A stretch of DNA of 64,000 nucleotides from the NCBI GenBank assembly GCA_022483465.1, contig JAKVNF010000002.1, positions 310,001 through 374,000 on the forward strand, in the 5' to 3' direction. The stretch is from Lachnospiraceae bacterium. Its GTDB lineage: Bacteria > Bacillota > Clostridia > Lachnospirales > Lachnospiraceae. The notes beneath the pieces are model-generated. The model was not told where the DNA came from, did not search any database, and saw only the letters and a program-made list of their open reading frames with translations. Below are positions 42,674-51,325 of this stretch, in pieces. The position numbers and the translations under genes were made by a program. The stretch's first letter is position 1. Each line of letters opens with the position of its first letter.

Positions 42674-43810
42674 ATGAAAAGAAAAAAGATTGGCGCAGTG
42701 CTCTCGTGTGTGCTCCTCGGCGCCGGCCTGATCGTCGGCTGCGGAAGCAAGGACACCGCAGACACCGCAGTGGAGGAGGCCACCTGGGAGACCATTCCCG
42801 CCTCCACCGAGGCCGCCACAGAGGCGGCGACCGAGGCGGTCACCGAGGAGTCTGCAGATGAGGCCGTGACCGTGCCGGAGGGCGATTACCTCTCCGAGCT
42901 GACCGGCCTTCCGATCTCTGAGGACATCAAAGACCAACGCCCCATCGCCATGATGATCGATAACGACTCCCGTGCTCTGCCGCACTTCGGTGTGGTGGAC
43001 TGCGACGTCGTATATGAGATGATGAACTCCACCGAGAACAACCGCATCACCCGTCTGATGTGCCTGATGAAGGACTGGGGCAACATCACCAAGCTCGGCT
43101 CGATCCGCTCCACGCGGCCCACGAACGTCATCCTGGCCTCTGAGTGGAACTCCATTCTCTGCCATGACGGCGGCCCGTTCTACATCAACGACTACCTGAA
43201 CCAGAGCTGGGCTCCGCCGCACATCTCCGGGTATTTCTCCCGTGTGGACAACGGCAAGGCGACCGAGTTCACCGAGTTCTGCCTGGAGGGCGAGATGACC
43301 AAGCGTGTCGCCTCCGAGGGCATCTCGGCCACCTACACCGCCAACCCCGGCAACCACTTCAACTTTGCCGAGTACGGCACCGAGGTGACGCTGGGAGATG
43401 ACCAGGGCGCCATCAACGCGGACAGCATCAGCCTGCCGTTCTACAACACGAGCTCCACCTTAAAGTACAACCCGTCCACCAACACGTACGACTACTATGA
43501 GTTCGGAAACGTGTCCCAGGACGGTGCCACCGGGGAGACTCTGACCTTCAAGAACGTCATCATCCAGGACTGCTCCTTCACGCAGCTCGACTCCAACGGC
43601 TACATGATCTACAACTGCGTGGATGCCACCGGCAACAACGGCTACTACCTGACCGACGGCAAGGCGATCCCGATCTCCTGGTACAAGAACGACTACTCCG
43701 CGATCACCAAGTACTATGACCAGAACGGCAACGAGATCACCGTCAACGACGGCAAGACCTACATCGCCCTGGTGCCCAGCGACACCTGGGGTGAGGTTGC
43801 CATCCAATAA
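42674..43810 (+). CDS. DUF3048 domain lipoprotein (YerB-like)
   Basis: Predicted membrane-tethered extracellular lipoprotein. The signal peptide MKRKKIGAVLSCVLLGAG ends in a lipobox LIVGC, with Cys23 as the lipidated residue. A low-complexity Thr/Glu/Ala linker (about residues 28-65, with repeated TEAA units) follows. The DUF3048 domain then runs to the end (IAMMIDNDSRALPHFGV, LGSIRSTRPTNVILASEW, GWYKNDY-like regions). The function of DUF3048 is unknown. The start has AAGGAGG upstream. A TATGAT box at 42610-42615 may be its -10 element. It lies 21 bases before gltX. Confidence 0.88.
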   Translation: MKRKKIGAVLSCVLLGAGLIVGCGSKDTADTAVEEATWETIPASTEAATEAATEAVTEESADEAVTVPEGDYLSELTGLPISEDIKDQRPIAMMIDNDSRALPHFGVVDCDVVYEMMNSTENNRITRLMCLMKDWGNITKLGSIRSTRPTNVILASEWNSILCHDGGPFYINDYLNQSWAPPHISGYFSRVDNGKATEFTEFCLEGEMTKRVASEGISATYTANPGNHFNFAEYGTEVTLGDDQGAINADSISLPFYNTSSTLKYNPSTNTYDYYEFGNVSQDGATGETLTFKNVIIQDCSFTQLDSNGYMIYNCVDATGNNGYYLTDGKAIPISWYKNDYSAITKYYDQNGNEITVNDGKTYIALVPSDTWGEVAIQ

Positions 43811-43831
43811 CGAAGAAGGGAAGCAAACCGC

Positions 43832-45283
43832 ATGAAAATCAGAACCAGATATGCACCCAGTCCCACCGGAAAGATGCATGTCGGAAACCTGCGCACCGCA
43901 CTCTATGCCTACCTGATTGCCAAGCATGAGGGGGGCGACTTCATCCTCCGGATCGAGGACACCGATCAGGAGCGGTACGTGGAGGGCGCCGTCGACATCA
44001 TCAACCACACCATGCAGGAGACGGGCCTCATCCCCGATGAGAGCCCGGACCTGGGCGGACCGGTGGGCCCCTATGTCCAGTCCGAGCGGGTCAAGAGCGG
44101 CCTGTACATGAAGTACGCAAAGCAGCTGATCGACAAGGGCGAGGCCTACTACTGCTTCTGCACCCCGGAGCGGCTCGAGAGCCTCAAGCAGGTCGTGGCA
44201 GGCAAGGAGATCTCCGTCTACGACAAGCACTGCCTGCACCTCTCGAAGGAGGAGATCGAGGCGAATCTCGCGGCCGGCAAGCCCTACGTCATCCGCCAGA
44301 ACAACCCCACCGAGGGCACCACGACCTTCCACGATGAGCTCTACGGCGACATCACGGTGGAGAACAAGGAGCTGGACGACATGATCCTGATCAAGTCCGA
44401 CGGCTATCCCACCTACAACTTCGCCAACGTCATCGACGACCACCTGATGGGCATCACCCACGTGGTCCGGGGCAACGAGTACATCTCCTCCACCCCCAAG
44501 TACACCAGACTCTACCAGGCCTTCGGCTGGGAGGAGCCCAAGTACATCCACTGCCCGCTGATCATGGGCGAGGACCACAAGAAGCTCTCCAAGCGCCACG
44601 GGGCGACCTCCTATGAGGACCTGGTGGAGCAGGGACTTCTGCCGGAGACCATCGTCAACTTCATCGCACTTCTGGGCTGGAGCCCGGAGGGCGATCGGGA
44701 GATCTTCAGCCTGGACGAGCTTGTCAAGGAGTTCGACTACCACCGCATCGGAAAGAGCCCGGCGGTCTTTGACTACACGAAGCTCCACTGGATGAACGGC
44801 GAGTACTTCAAGGCCATGGACCCGGAGAAGTTCTACGAAAAGGCAGAGCCCTGGCTCAAGCAGGCCATCACCAAGCCGGAGATCGACCTAAAGCAGCTCT
44901 CTGAGATGGTCCGCACGAGGGCAGAGGTCTTCCCGGAGATCCCGGATATGATCCGCTTCTTCGAGACCCTCCCCGACTACGACACGGCGCTCTTTGACAA
45001 CAAGAAGCAGAAGGCGACGAAGGAGAACAGCCTGCAGATCCTCGAGGAGATGCTCCCGATCTTTGAGAAGGAGGAGCACTTCACCAACGATGCACTGTTT
45101 GCCGACATCGCAGCCTATGCAGAGGAAAAGGGATTCAAGAACAAGACCGTCATCTGGGTGGTCCGCATCGCCGTCTCCGGGCAGGCAGTGACGCCCGCCG
45201 GCGCAACGCAGATCATGGAGATCCTGGGTCGCGACGAGTCCCTCGCAAGACTCCGGAAGGCAGTGGCCAAGCTGCAGGCCTGA
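43832..45283 (+). CDS. gltX: glutamyl-tRNA synthetase
   Basis: Class I aminoacyl-tRNA synthetase charging tRNA-Glu. The HIGH-type motif is TGKMHVGNLRTALYAY (residues 10-25) and the KMSKS-type motif is HKKLSKRHG near residues 250-258. The C-terminal anticodon-binding helical domain is complete. Length (483 residues) is normal. Whether it is discriminating or also charges tRNA-Gln cannot be told; no gatCAB genes are in the window. A terminator follows 44 bases after the stop. Confidence 0.96.
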   Translation: MKIRTRYAPSPTGKMHVGNLRTALYAYLIAKHEGGDFILRIEDTDQERYVEGAVDIINHTMQETGLIPDESPDLGGPVGPYVQSERVKSGLYMKYAKQLIDKGEAYYCFCTPERLESLKQVVAGKEISVYDKHCLHLSKEEIEANLAAGKPYVIRQNNPTEGTTTFHDELYGDITVENKELDDMILIKSDGYPTYNFANVIDDHLMGITHVVRGNEYISSTPKYTRLYQAFGWEEPKYIHCPLIMGEDHKKLSKRHGATSYEDLVEQGLLPETIVNFIALLGWSPEGDREIFSLDELVKEFDYHRIGKSPAVFDYTKLHWMNGEYFKAMDPEKFYEKAEPWLKQAITKPEIDLKQLSEMVRTRAEVFPEIPDMIRFFETLPDYDTALFDNKKQKATKENSLQILEEMLPIFEKEEHFTNDALFADIAAYAEEKGFKNKTVIWVVRIAVSGQAVTPAGATQIMEILGRDESLARLRKAVAKLQA

Positions 45284-45300
45284 ATGCAGCACCGCATCTC

Positions 45301-47280
45301 GTGAATTTCATCAACCATTCTTCCGTACCGGCATCGCACCAGGATGCCGGTGCGTTTTTTTCTCTCACCGATTCCCAAACAAAAAGTAAACAATCATCCG
45401 AAGGCAAAAAGCCGGTCGGAAACGCCGCGCAGAACCGGGCTATTACCCACAGAACAGGGCCCATGCTCTGCCTTGCCGGCCCCGGGAGCGGAAAGACCTT
45501 CACCCTGGTGCAGCACATCCTGTTTTTGATCGAGGAGGAGCACGTTGCCCCGGACCGGATCCTCGTCCTCACCTTCTCCCGGGCGGCCGCGCAGGAGATG
45601 GAAGAGCGATATTTTCGGGAACTCCGAAAGGCGGGAAAACCCTCTTCCCTTCGCGGAAAACCCTTCTTTGGCACCTTTCACGCCCTGTTTTTCCGGATTC
45701 TCAAGGCCCACTCGAGCGCACAGCTTGCCCTTGTAGCCACCGATGCCAAGACAAAAGTCCTGCAGCGGCTCTTTTGGGACTGCTGCAAGAAGGCGCCGGA
45801 GGAGCGGGACATCCTGGACCTCATGGCGGCGATCTCTGCCATGAAGAACGGGACATTGGACGACCTTGCCCTTGCGCAGGATCCGGTTCTTGCCTATGCA
45901 AGCCGCGGCTATGCGGAGTACCTGCGCGCGATGCACCTCGTGGACTTCGACGACTTTGCCCTCTCCTGCAGGGAGCTTCTTCTGGGGAGCCCGGACATCC
46001 TGCAAAGGGAGCAGTCCCGCTTTGACCACATCCTGGTGGATGAGTTCCAGGACATCAACGCGGTGCAGCTTCAGATCACCCTCCTTCTGGGGGCACAGCA
46101 CAAAAACTTCTTTGTCGTCGGGGACGATGACCAGTCGATCTACGGCTTTCGGGGCGCCGATCCCGAGGTCTTCCAAAAGTTCCTCGCCGCCTGCCCCGGG
46201 GCGGAGCAGGTGACCCTCTCCGTCAACTACCGGTGCGAGGAGCCGATTCTGACCGCCGCCTGCAAGGTCATCGCGCAGAATCAGAACCGCCTGCCCAAGA
46301 AGATCACCGCGGCAAAGAAGGGGACCCGGAAGGTGGAGCTGGAGGGCTTTGCAGACCTCCTTGAGGAGACCGAGAAGGAGGCCCAAATTCTGCGGGTCTA
46401 CCTGGACCAGGGCGGGGATCCCAGGGATGCCGCGCTGATTCTGCGGACCCACGCCAGCGCCCAGAAGGTGGCGGGCCGCCTTGCCCAGCTCGGGATTCCC
46501 ATCGCCGGGCGAAAGATCCGCCTCCCCGCCTACCTCACCGGGATCTACGACGACACGGCGGGATATGTCCGGCTGGCCAGGGAGCTCTCGCAGAAAGGAA
46601 GCGCCGATGCCTCCCTGATTCTTGCCGTCATGAACCGCCCCCAGAGGTACTTTCTCCCAAAGGATGCGGGGTACGGCCCCCAGACAAGGGAGCTGCTCCT
46701 TGGAAGGATCCCGAAGGGGTCCCCCGCGAGAAAGGACATGGAGGAGTTTCTTGCCGATGTTGCCGCCATCGGCCTTCTCTCCCCGATGCGGGGCTTTTCC
46801 TACCTCCGCTTTCAGGTGGGCCTCGAGAAGGTAGTGCAGACAGAGCAGGGCGGGAGAGAGAACGAGCGGATTCGAAACGTCTTTGACGCCATCGGGCAGC
46901 TCGCAGCAAAAAGCCCGGACCTTGCCTCCTTTGAGGAGGCGCTCCTTCAGGAAAAGGCGCGCCTTCAGAGCCTTCGGGGGCGGGAGGAGGTGACAAAGGA
47001 GGGCGTCCAGCTTCTCACGATGCACGCCTGCAAGGGCCTTGAGTTCTCCCTGGTGATCCTGCCGGAGTGCAACGAGGGGGTTCTCCCGGGGCGGCAGTCG
47101 GTGCAGACGGGAAACATTGAAGAAGAGCGGCGGCTCTTCTACGTCGCGATGACGAGGGCCCGGGAGCAGCTCGTCCTCCACTACCGGGAGGGGGACGGCG
47201 CACAGCCCTCGCGCTTTCTGGAGCCCCTGGCATATCTCGAACAAAAGAAGTCCTCGCCCTTTGCGCGTTGGGGACTTTGA
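45301..47280 (+). CDS. UvrD/Rep-type superfamily 1 DNA helicase (start uncertain)
   Basis: Predicted 3'-5' DNA helicase. The Q motif NAAQNRAI precedes Walker A GPGSGKT (residues 60-66). Other SF1A motifs are ILVDEFQDINAVQ, VVGDDDQSIYGFRGA, SVNYRCEEPI and LLTMHACKGLEFSLVILPEC. At 659 residues it is shorter than UvrD/PcrA. The only in-frame start before the Q motif is GTG at 45301; it has no ribosome binding site and lies upstream of the gltX terminator hairpin, which would then be inside the coding sequence. The ATG at 45463 would remove the Q motif. Translation start is therefore unresolved. Confidence 0.85.
   Translation: MNFINHSSVPASHQDAGAFFSLTDSQTKSKQSSEGKKPVGNAAQNRAITHRTGPMLCLAGPGSGKTFTLVQHILFLIEEEHVAPDRILVLTFSRAAAQEMEERYFRELRKAGKPSSLRGKPFFGTFHALFFRILKAHSSAQLALVATDAKTKVLQRLFWDCCKKAPEERDILDLMAAISAMKNGTLDDLALAQDPVLAYASRGYAEYLRAMHLVDFDDFALSCRELLLGSPDILQREQSRFDHILVDEFQDINAVQLQITLLLGAQHKNFFVVGDDDQSIYGFRGADPEVFQKFLAACPGAEQVTLSVNYRCEEPILTAACKVIAQNQNRLPKKITAAKKGTRKVELEGFADLLEETEKEAQILRVYLDQGGDPRDAALILRTHASAQKVAGRLAQLGIPIAGRKIRLPAYLTGIYDDTAGYVRLARELSQKGSADASLILAVMNRPQRYFLPKDAGYGPQTRELLLGRIPKGSPARKDMEEFLADVAAIGLLSPMRGFSYLRFQVGLEKVVQTEQGGRENERIRNVFDAIGQLAAKSPDLASFEEALLQEKARLQSLRGREEVTKEGVQLLTMHACKGLEFSLVILPECNEGVLPGRQSVQTGNIEEERRLFYVAMTRAREQLVLHYREGDGAQPSRFLEPLAYLEQKKSSPFARWGL
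45327..45361 (+). terminator. intrinsic terminator after gltX
   Basis: ACCGGCATC and GATGCCGGT form a nine-base-pair stem with a seven-base loop; GCG and a run of seven T follow. It overlaps the first codons of the frame assigned to the helicase. Confidence 0.85.
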
Positions 47281-47438
47281 AAACACCGCCTTTGGGCATG
47301 AATCTAAAGGCAGCAGGGGAAGGATGGTCTTTGATACGATGAGAATAAAGGGGTGAAAGCTATGAAGCCGAATGCAGTCGACACTAGATATATCTTTTTA
47401 TAAATCATTTTCAGATCAGTGCAGTCCGTTCTCCTTTG

Positions 47439-47447
47439 TGGTAAAAT
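47439..47447 (+). promoter_or_regulatory. possible extended -10 promoter of the GH13-like gene
   Basis: TGGTAAAAT resembles the extended -10 box of sstT (TGGTACAAT). No good -35 box is seen. It lies 48 bases before the start codon. The rest of 47281-47438 holds a 13-codon open frame (47362-47403, MKPNAVDTRYIFL) behind AAAGGGG, of doubtful meaning. Confidence 0.45.
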
Positions 47448-47494
47448 GTCTCCCTGCACAGGCAAAAATCTGCGACTCTGGGAGGGAAGGAATT

Positions 47495-49456
47495 ATGCCG
47501 CAATCGTTTGTTACATCCCCTGCTCATACCGTACTGCCCGGCACCATCGTCTACCAGCACAGCGTGGTCTTCAGCGCTGTGTTCCGGGACTGCACCTCGT
47601 GCGGGATCATCCTGTACCGCATCGCCGGCAGCGGCCCCGCCCGGAAGACCGTCATCCCCTTTACCGATAAGTATCGCTATGGGAGCCTGTACTCCATCCG
47701 CATCGATCACATCGATCCCGGTGCCTATGCCTACCGCTACTACCGAGACAATTACACCTTTGAGGACCCCTATGCGAGGGAACTGGTCACCATCCGCACC
47801 GAGGACGGGGAGACACTGACCGCCTGCCGGCTCTTCTTTGCCCCGGAGGACTCCCTCCCCGCCTACAGCGGCGCCTTTGGCAGGACCAAGGCGGACTGGG
47901 CGGATGAGATCCTCTACTGCATGCACGTCAAGGGCTTCACCGCCTCCCGCACCGCCACCGGCCGCCACAAGGGCACGTTCCAGGGCCTGGCAGACAAGGT
48001 CCCCTACCTGTCAAAGCTCGGCATCACCGCCGTGGAGCTTCTCCCGGTCTATGAGCTTCGCCCGGAGGTTCTGGGGATGGAGGTTCTGGACCCCGCCGCG
48101 AAAAAGACAGAAGAGCATCCGACCTCCCTTCCCCTGGCAAAGCCCGAGGGGGCCGAAAAGCCCAACTACTGGAACTTCGGGGAGGGATGCTACTTTGCCC
48201 CCAAGAGGGAGTACGCCGCCACAGGTGACCCCCAGAAGGAGTTTCGGGAGATGGTGGCAAAGCTCCACAAGGCCGGGATCCGGGTCTACCTGCAGCTCTT
48301 TTTCCCGGACACGGTGACGATCCAGACCCAGCTCGAGTGCGCAAGGTTCTACGTGACCCACTACCACATCGATGGGTTCCACCTGAAGGGAAACGATGCC
48401 GCCCTAAAGACCCTCTGCTCGGATCCCATGCTCTCCGACACCGCGATCTTTTACTACAACTTTCCCTATGAGGACCTGGAAAAGCAGGACAAGGAAAACC
48501 CCGCCGCCGGGCGCCCGCGGGTCCAGCACCTGTGCGAGTACACGGACCAGTACGAGGGGATCCTGCGCCGCTTTGTCAAATCCGACAACGGCGTGCTGGA
48601 GGACTTTGCCCGGGCCTTTACCGATGTCCCGACGGGACACGGCAGAGTCCACTACGTGACCAACTACGAGGGCTTCACCCTCTGCGACCTCGTCTCCTAC
48701 AACTGGAAGCACAACGAGGCCAACGGGGAGGAGGGAAGGGACGGAAACGACCAGAACCTCTCCTGGAACTGTGGCGTCGAGGGAAAGAGCCAGCGCAAGG
48801 ACGTCCGGACCCTGCGCCTTCGCCAGATGAAGAACTTCTTCGCCTTAAACCTCCTGTCACAGGGGACACCGCTTCTTCTCGCGGGAGATGAGAGAATGAA
48901 CTCCCAGGAGGGCAACAACAACCCCTACTGCCAGGACAACGAGACCGGGTGGGTGACCTGGAAGGACACCGCGGACGCGGGGCGGCTTTTGAAATTCACC
49001 GAGGCCATGATCGCCTTCCGCAAGGCCCACAGTGTCTTCCGGCGCCGGACCCCCTTCCGGTTCTCCGACTACCGGGTGACCGGGTATCCGGATCTGTCCT
49101 TCCACGGGAAGGACGCCTGGAAGCCAGACTTCTCCAGCTACAGCCACACGGTGGGCATCCTCTTCGATGAGCACTACGCGGAGGAGAATCCGTCGGATTC
49201 CCTCCTCTACGTCGCCGTCAACATGCACTGGCACAACCAGCTCCTTGGCATCCCTGCGCCGCCCCAGGGCAGAGAGTGGGTCAAGATCATGGACACCTTT
49301 GAGGAGCAGTCCTTCCCGGAGACGCCCTGGACGCTGTCCGACCAGCGCAGCATCGGCGTGCGGGGCCGCTCGGTCTGCATCCTGGCGACAAGAGAGATCC
49401 CGAAAAAGCCCCTTGCCAGTGCCCTGGTGCACCCCGCGGGGGATCGCGACCTGTAA
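47495..49456 (+). CDS. GH13 isoamylase/GlgX-like protein lacking catalytic residues
   Basis: A 653-residue protein with the layout of a glycogen-debranching isoamylase: an N-terminal carbohydrate-binding-like domain (1-125), a TIM barrel (ADWADEILYCMHVKGFT onward) and a C-terminal beta domain. The catalytic regions are altered. Region II is IDGFHLKGND instead of DGFRFD, region III lacks the EPWD Glu (FYYNFPYED), region IV is VTNYEGFTLCD instead of VTAHDGFTLND, and region I is VYLQLFFPDTV. The NKHNEANGE-type region is preserved as YNWKHNEANGEEG. It is probably a non-catalytic glucan-binding protein (inference). The start follows GGAGGGAAGG. Confidence 0.82.
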   Translation: MPQSFVTSPAHTVLPGTIVYQHSVVFSAVFRDCTSCGIILYRIAGSGPARKTVIPFTDKYRYGSLYSIRIDHIDPGAYAYRYYRDNYTFEDPYARELVTIRTEDGETLTACRLFFAPEDSLPAYSGAFGRTKADWADEILYCMHVKGFTASRTATGRHKGTFQGLADKVPYLSKLGITAVELLPVYELRPEVLGMEVLDPAAKKTEEHPTSLPLAKPEGAEKPNYWNFGEGCYFAPKREYAATGDPQKEFREMVAKLHKAGIRVYLQLFFPDTVTIQTQLECARFYVTHYHIDGFHLKGNDAALKTLCSDPMLSDTAIFYYNFPYEDLEKQDKENPAAGRPRVQHLCEYTDQYEGILRRFVKSDNGVLEDFARAFTDVPTGHGRVHYVTNYEGFTLCDLVSYNWKHNEANGEEGRDGNDQNLSWNCGVEGKSQRKDVRTLRLRQMKNFFALNLLSQGTPLLLAGDERMNSQEGNNNPYCQDNETGWVTWKDTADAGRLLKFTEAMIAFRKAHSVFRRRTPFRFSDYRVTGYPDLSFHGKDAWKPDFSSYSHTVGILFDEHYAEENPSDSLLYVAVNMHWHNQLLGIPAPPQGREWVKIMDTFEEQSFPETPWTLSDQRSIGVRGRSVCILATREIPKKPLASALVHPAGDRDL

Positions 49457-49474
49457 GACAACCTGGAGGCTGCA

Positions 49475-50092
49475 ATGGCAACAAAGAACATTCCGCCGAT
49501 CACTGCAAAAAAGGCCTGGAGCCACTTCCGGACCATCACCAAACACAAGGTCTATGTCGCCCGGGAGTGCTTCTCGGTCGGCCTCTACCGGCAGGGCCTG
49601 CTGCATGATCTGAGCAAGTATTCGCCGACAGAGTTTCTGGTCGGCGCCCGCTACTACCAGGGGACCCAGAGCCCCAACAACAAGGAGCGGGAGGTGACCG
49701 GCGTCTCCACCGCCTGGCTCCACCACAAGGGCCGGAACCTGCACCACTACGAGTACTGGCTCGACTACTCGACAAGGACCGACGGCGGGATCAACGGCTC
49801 CGGCATCATCCCCTGCAAGATGCCCGGCCGGTACGTGGTCGAGATGTTCCTGGACCGGGTCGCAGCCTCCAAGGTCTACCGGGGCGCTGCCTATACCGAC
49901 GCGGATCCCTGGAAGTACTACGCAACGGGCAACACGAGACGCTTCCTGTACCCGGAAACCGCAGACCTTCTGGAGAAACTCCTTCTGATGCTGCGGGATG
50001 AAGGGGAGGAGAAGACCTACGCGTACATCCGCGCCCACCTCTACCAAAAGTCCCTCTTCCCCCGGGCAAAGAAGCAGAAGGGGAAGCGCTGA
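49475..50092 (+). CDS. DUF5662 family protein
   Basis: A 205-residue cytosolic protein of unknown function common in Clostridia. It is rich in conserved His and Tyr: KHKVYVARECF, GLLHDLSKYSPTEF, AWLHHKGRNLHHYEYWLDY. The arrangement (HD followed by HH and HHYEYW) resembles a metal site of an HD-like hydrolase, but no activity is known. The start has GGAGG upstream. Its stop overlaps the next start (TGATG). It follows the GH13-like gene by 18 bases. Confidence 0.75.
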   Translation: MATKNIPPITAKKAWSHFRTITKHKVYVARECFSVGLYRQGLLHDLSKYSPTEFLVGARYYQGTQSPNNKEREVTGVSTAWLHHKGRNLHHYEYWLDYSTRTDGGINGSGIIPCKMPGRYVVEMFLDRVAASKVYRGAAYTDADPWKYYATGNTRRFLYPETADLLEKLLLMLRDEGEEKTYAYIRAHLYQKSLFPRAKKQKGKR

Positions 50093-50877
50093 TGTCACTC
50101 ACACCGGAACAGATCCTGCGCTTTCAAAGAGCTCGGGATGCCGTCGTCAGGCCGGGGGAGCGGGAGAGAAACGGCATCGGCACCCAGATGGAGAAGACCG
50201 TCCACGCGGTATGCAAGCGCTACGTGGATCCCGATCCCGACCACCAGGAAATCCCGGTGGCGGGGTACATCGCAGATCTCTTTGACGGAACCAGGATCAC
50301 GGAGGTCCAGACGGGGAGCTTTGCCCCGCTAAGGAGAAAGCTCCTGGCCTTCCTGCCCAGGTATCCGGTGACGATACTGCACCCGATCCCCCATGAAAAA
50401 TGGCTTACCTGGATTGATCCGGAAAGCGGGGCCCTGTCGAAGCGGACAAAATCGCCTGTGACGGGGTCGTTTTATCATGCCTTCCGGGAGCTCTATGAGA
50501 TTCGGCCCTTCCTGCAGGATCCCAACCTGACCCTGCAGCTGCTCCTCATCGACATGGAGGAGTACCGGGTACAGGACGGCTGGGGGCGCGGCGGAAAGCG
50601 GGGCTCCCACCGGTACGATCGGATCCCGGAAAAGCTTGTGGACGAACTTGTGCTCAAGGGCCCGGACGACTATAATGCCTTTCTTCCGGAAGGGCTGCCG
50701 GACGCCTTTACAAGCCGCGAGTTTGTCCAGGCGGCGGCACGCAAAAAAGTCCGCACCGTCTCCCCCTCCACGATGCTCCAGGTCCTTGCGGAGCAGGGGG
50801 TCGTCACCCGCTGCGGAAAGCGCGGAAACAGCTATCTCTGGACCGTCCCGAAGGACCGCCCAGAAAAAGGAGAGTAA
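50092..50877 (+). CDS. hypothetical protein: nuclease-like N-terminus and winged-helix C-terminus
   Basis: A 261-residue protein, not recognised as a named family. In the N-terminal half, a helix GIGTQMEKTVHAVCKRY is followed by GYIADLFDGTRITEVQTG. The D...ExQ spacing is like a PD-(D/E)XK nuclease core with Gln in place of Lys. The C-terminal 60 residues (FTSREFVQAAARKK, then LQVLAEQGVVTRCGKRGNSYLW) have the pattern of a winged helix. Both assignments are inference. It is coupled to the DUF5662 gene by a TGATG overlap. The IscB element begins right after its stop. Confidence 0.6.
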   Translation: MSLTPEQILRFQRARDAVVRPGERERNGIGTQMEKTVHAVCKRYVDPDPDHQEIPVAGYIADLFDGTRITEVQTGSFAPLRRKLLAFLPRYPVTILHPIPHEKWLTWIDPESGALSKRTKSPVTGSFYHAFRELYEIRPFLQDPNLTLQLLLIDMEEYRVQDGWGRGGKRGSHRYDRIPEKLVDELVLKGPDDYNAFLPEGLPDAFTSREFVQAAARKKVRTVSPSTMLQVLAEQGVVTRCGKRGNSYLWTVPKDRPEKGE

Positions 50878-50879
50878 GA

Positions 50880-51320
50880 TTCTCACTAACCCCACGGCAA
50901 GCCGTGGGGGTTGTGTGACAACACAGCCCCATCGGCCTAACGTGAGGACTGCAGCACCATCGCAGTCCTGAGTGAGTAGCCTCATGCCTGTCCAAAAACC
51001 TTCGGATTGCGGATGGGCTACGTTATCAGCAAATTCGGCAGATCAGTTCCGGCTTGTCTGCTCGTGAACACAGGCACCAGTGGATGCTCTCACAAGTCCA
51101 CTGCTCTGCGGTGTGTCACTAAACATTTCTGAGGGTAGGAGGAGTGTGATACACAACAAACTGCTGACAACATTGGCGATGTGGACCCGCCGAACGGGGC
51201 TTCTTCTTCCGGGAAGGAGCCTCCTGTAGGCAGAACCCCGTGTATGCCTTCCCTGAGGAGACACAGCACGGGAAGCCGTAAGGCACCGTAACGATTGTAT
51301 GATTTTCAGAAAGGAGGCAT
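50880..51320 (+). ncRNA. predicted omega RNA region of the IscB system
   Basis: The 448 bases between the element's left end and iscB carry no protein gene but are rich in stems: CCCCACGGC/GCCGTGGGG, AGGACTGC/GCAGTCCT (50945-50970 area) and GGGG...CCCC pairing around 51195-51240. In characterised IscB systems the omega RNA is encoded upstream of iscB on the same strand, and its guide comes from the DNA flanking the left end. Here the guide would derive from about the last 16-20 bases before 50880. The limits given are approximate and the RNA is predicted, not shown. Confidence 0.6.
50890..50909 (+). repeat. left-end hairpin of the IscB element
   Basis: Perfect nine-base-pair stem CCCCACGGC/GCCGTGGGG with an AA loop, paired in form with the right-end hairpin. 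Confidence 0.85.
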
Positions 51321-51325
51321 CAGTT

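Noticed and set aside
45463-47280. Start of the UvrD-type helicase at the internal ATG
   Set aside because: It would remove the NAAQNRAI Q motif directly before Walker A, which helicases of this family need, and it has no ribosome binding site.
47362-47403. A 13-codon small gene before the GH13-like gene
   Set aside because: It has an AAAGGGG upstream, but the peptide shows no recognisable feature and there is no evidence of conservation.
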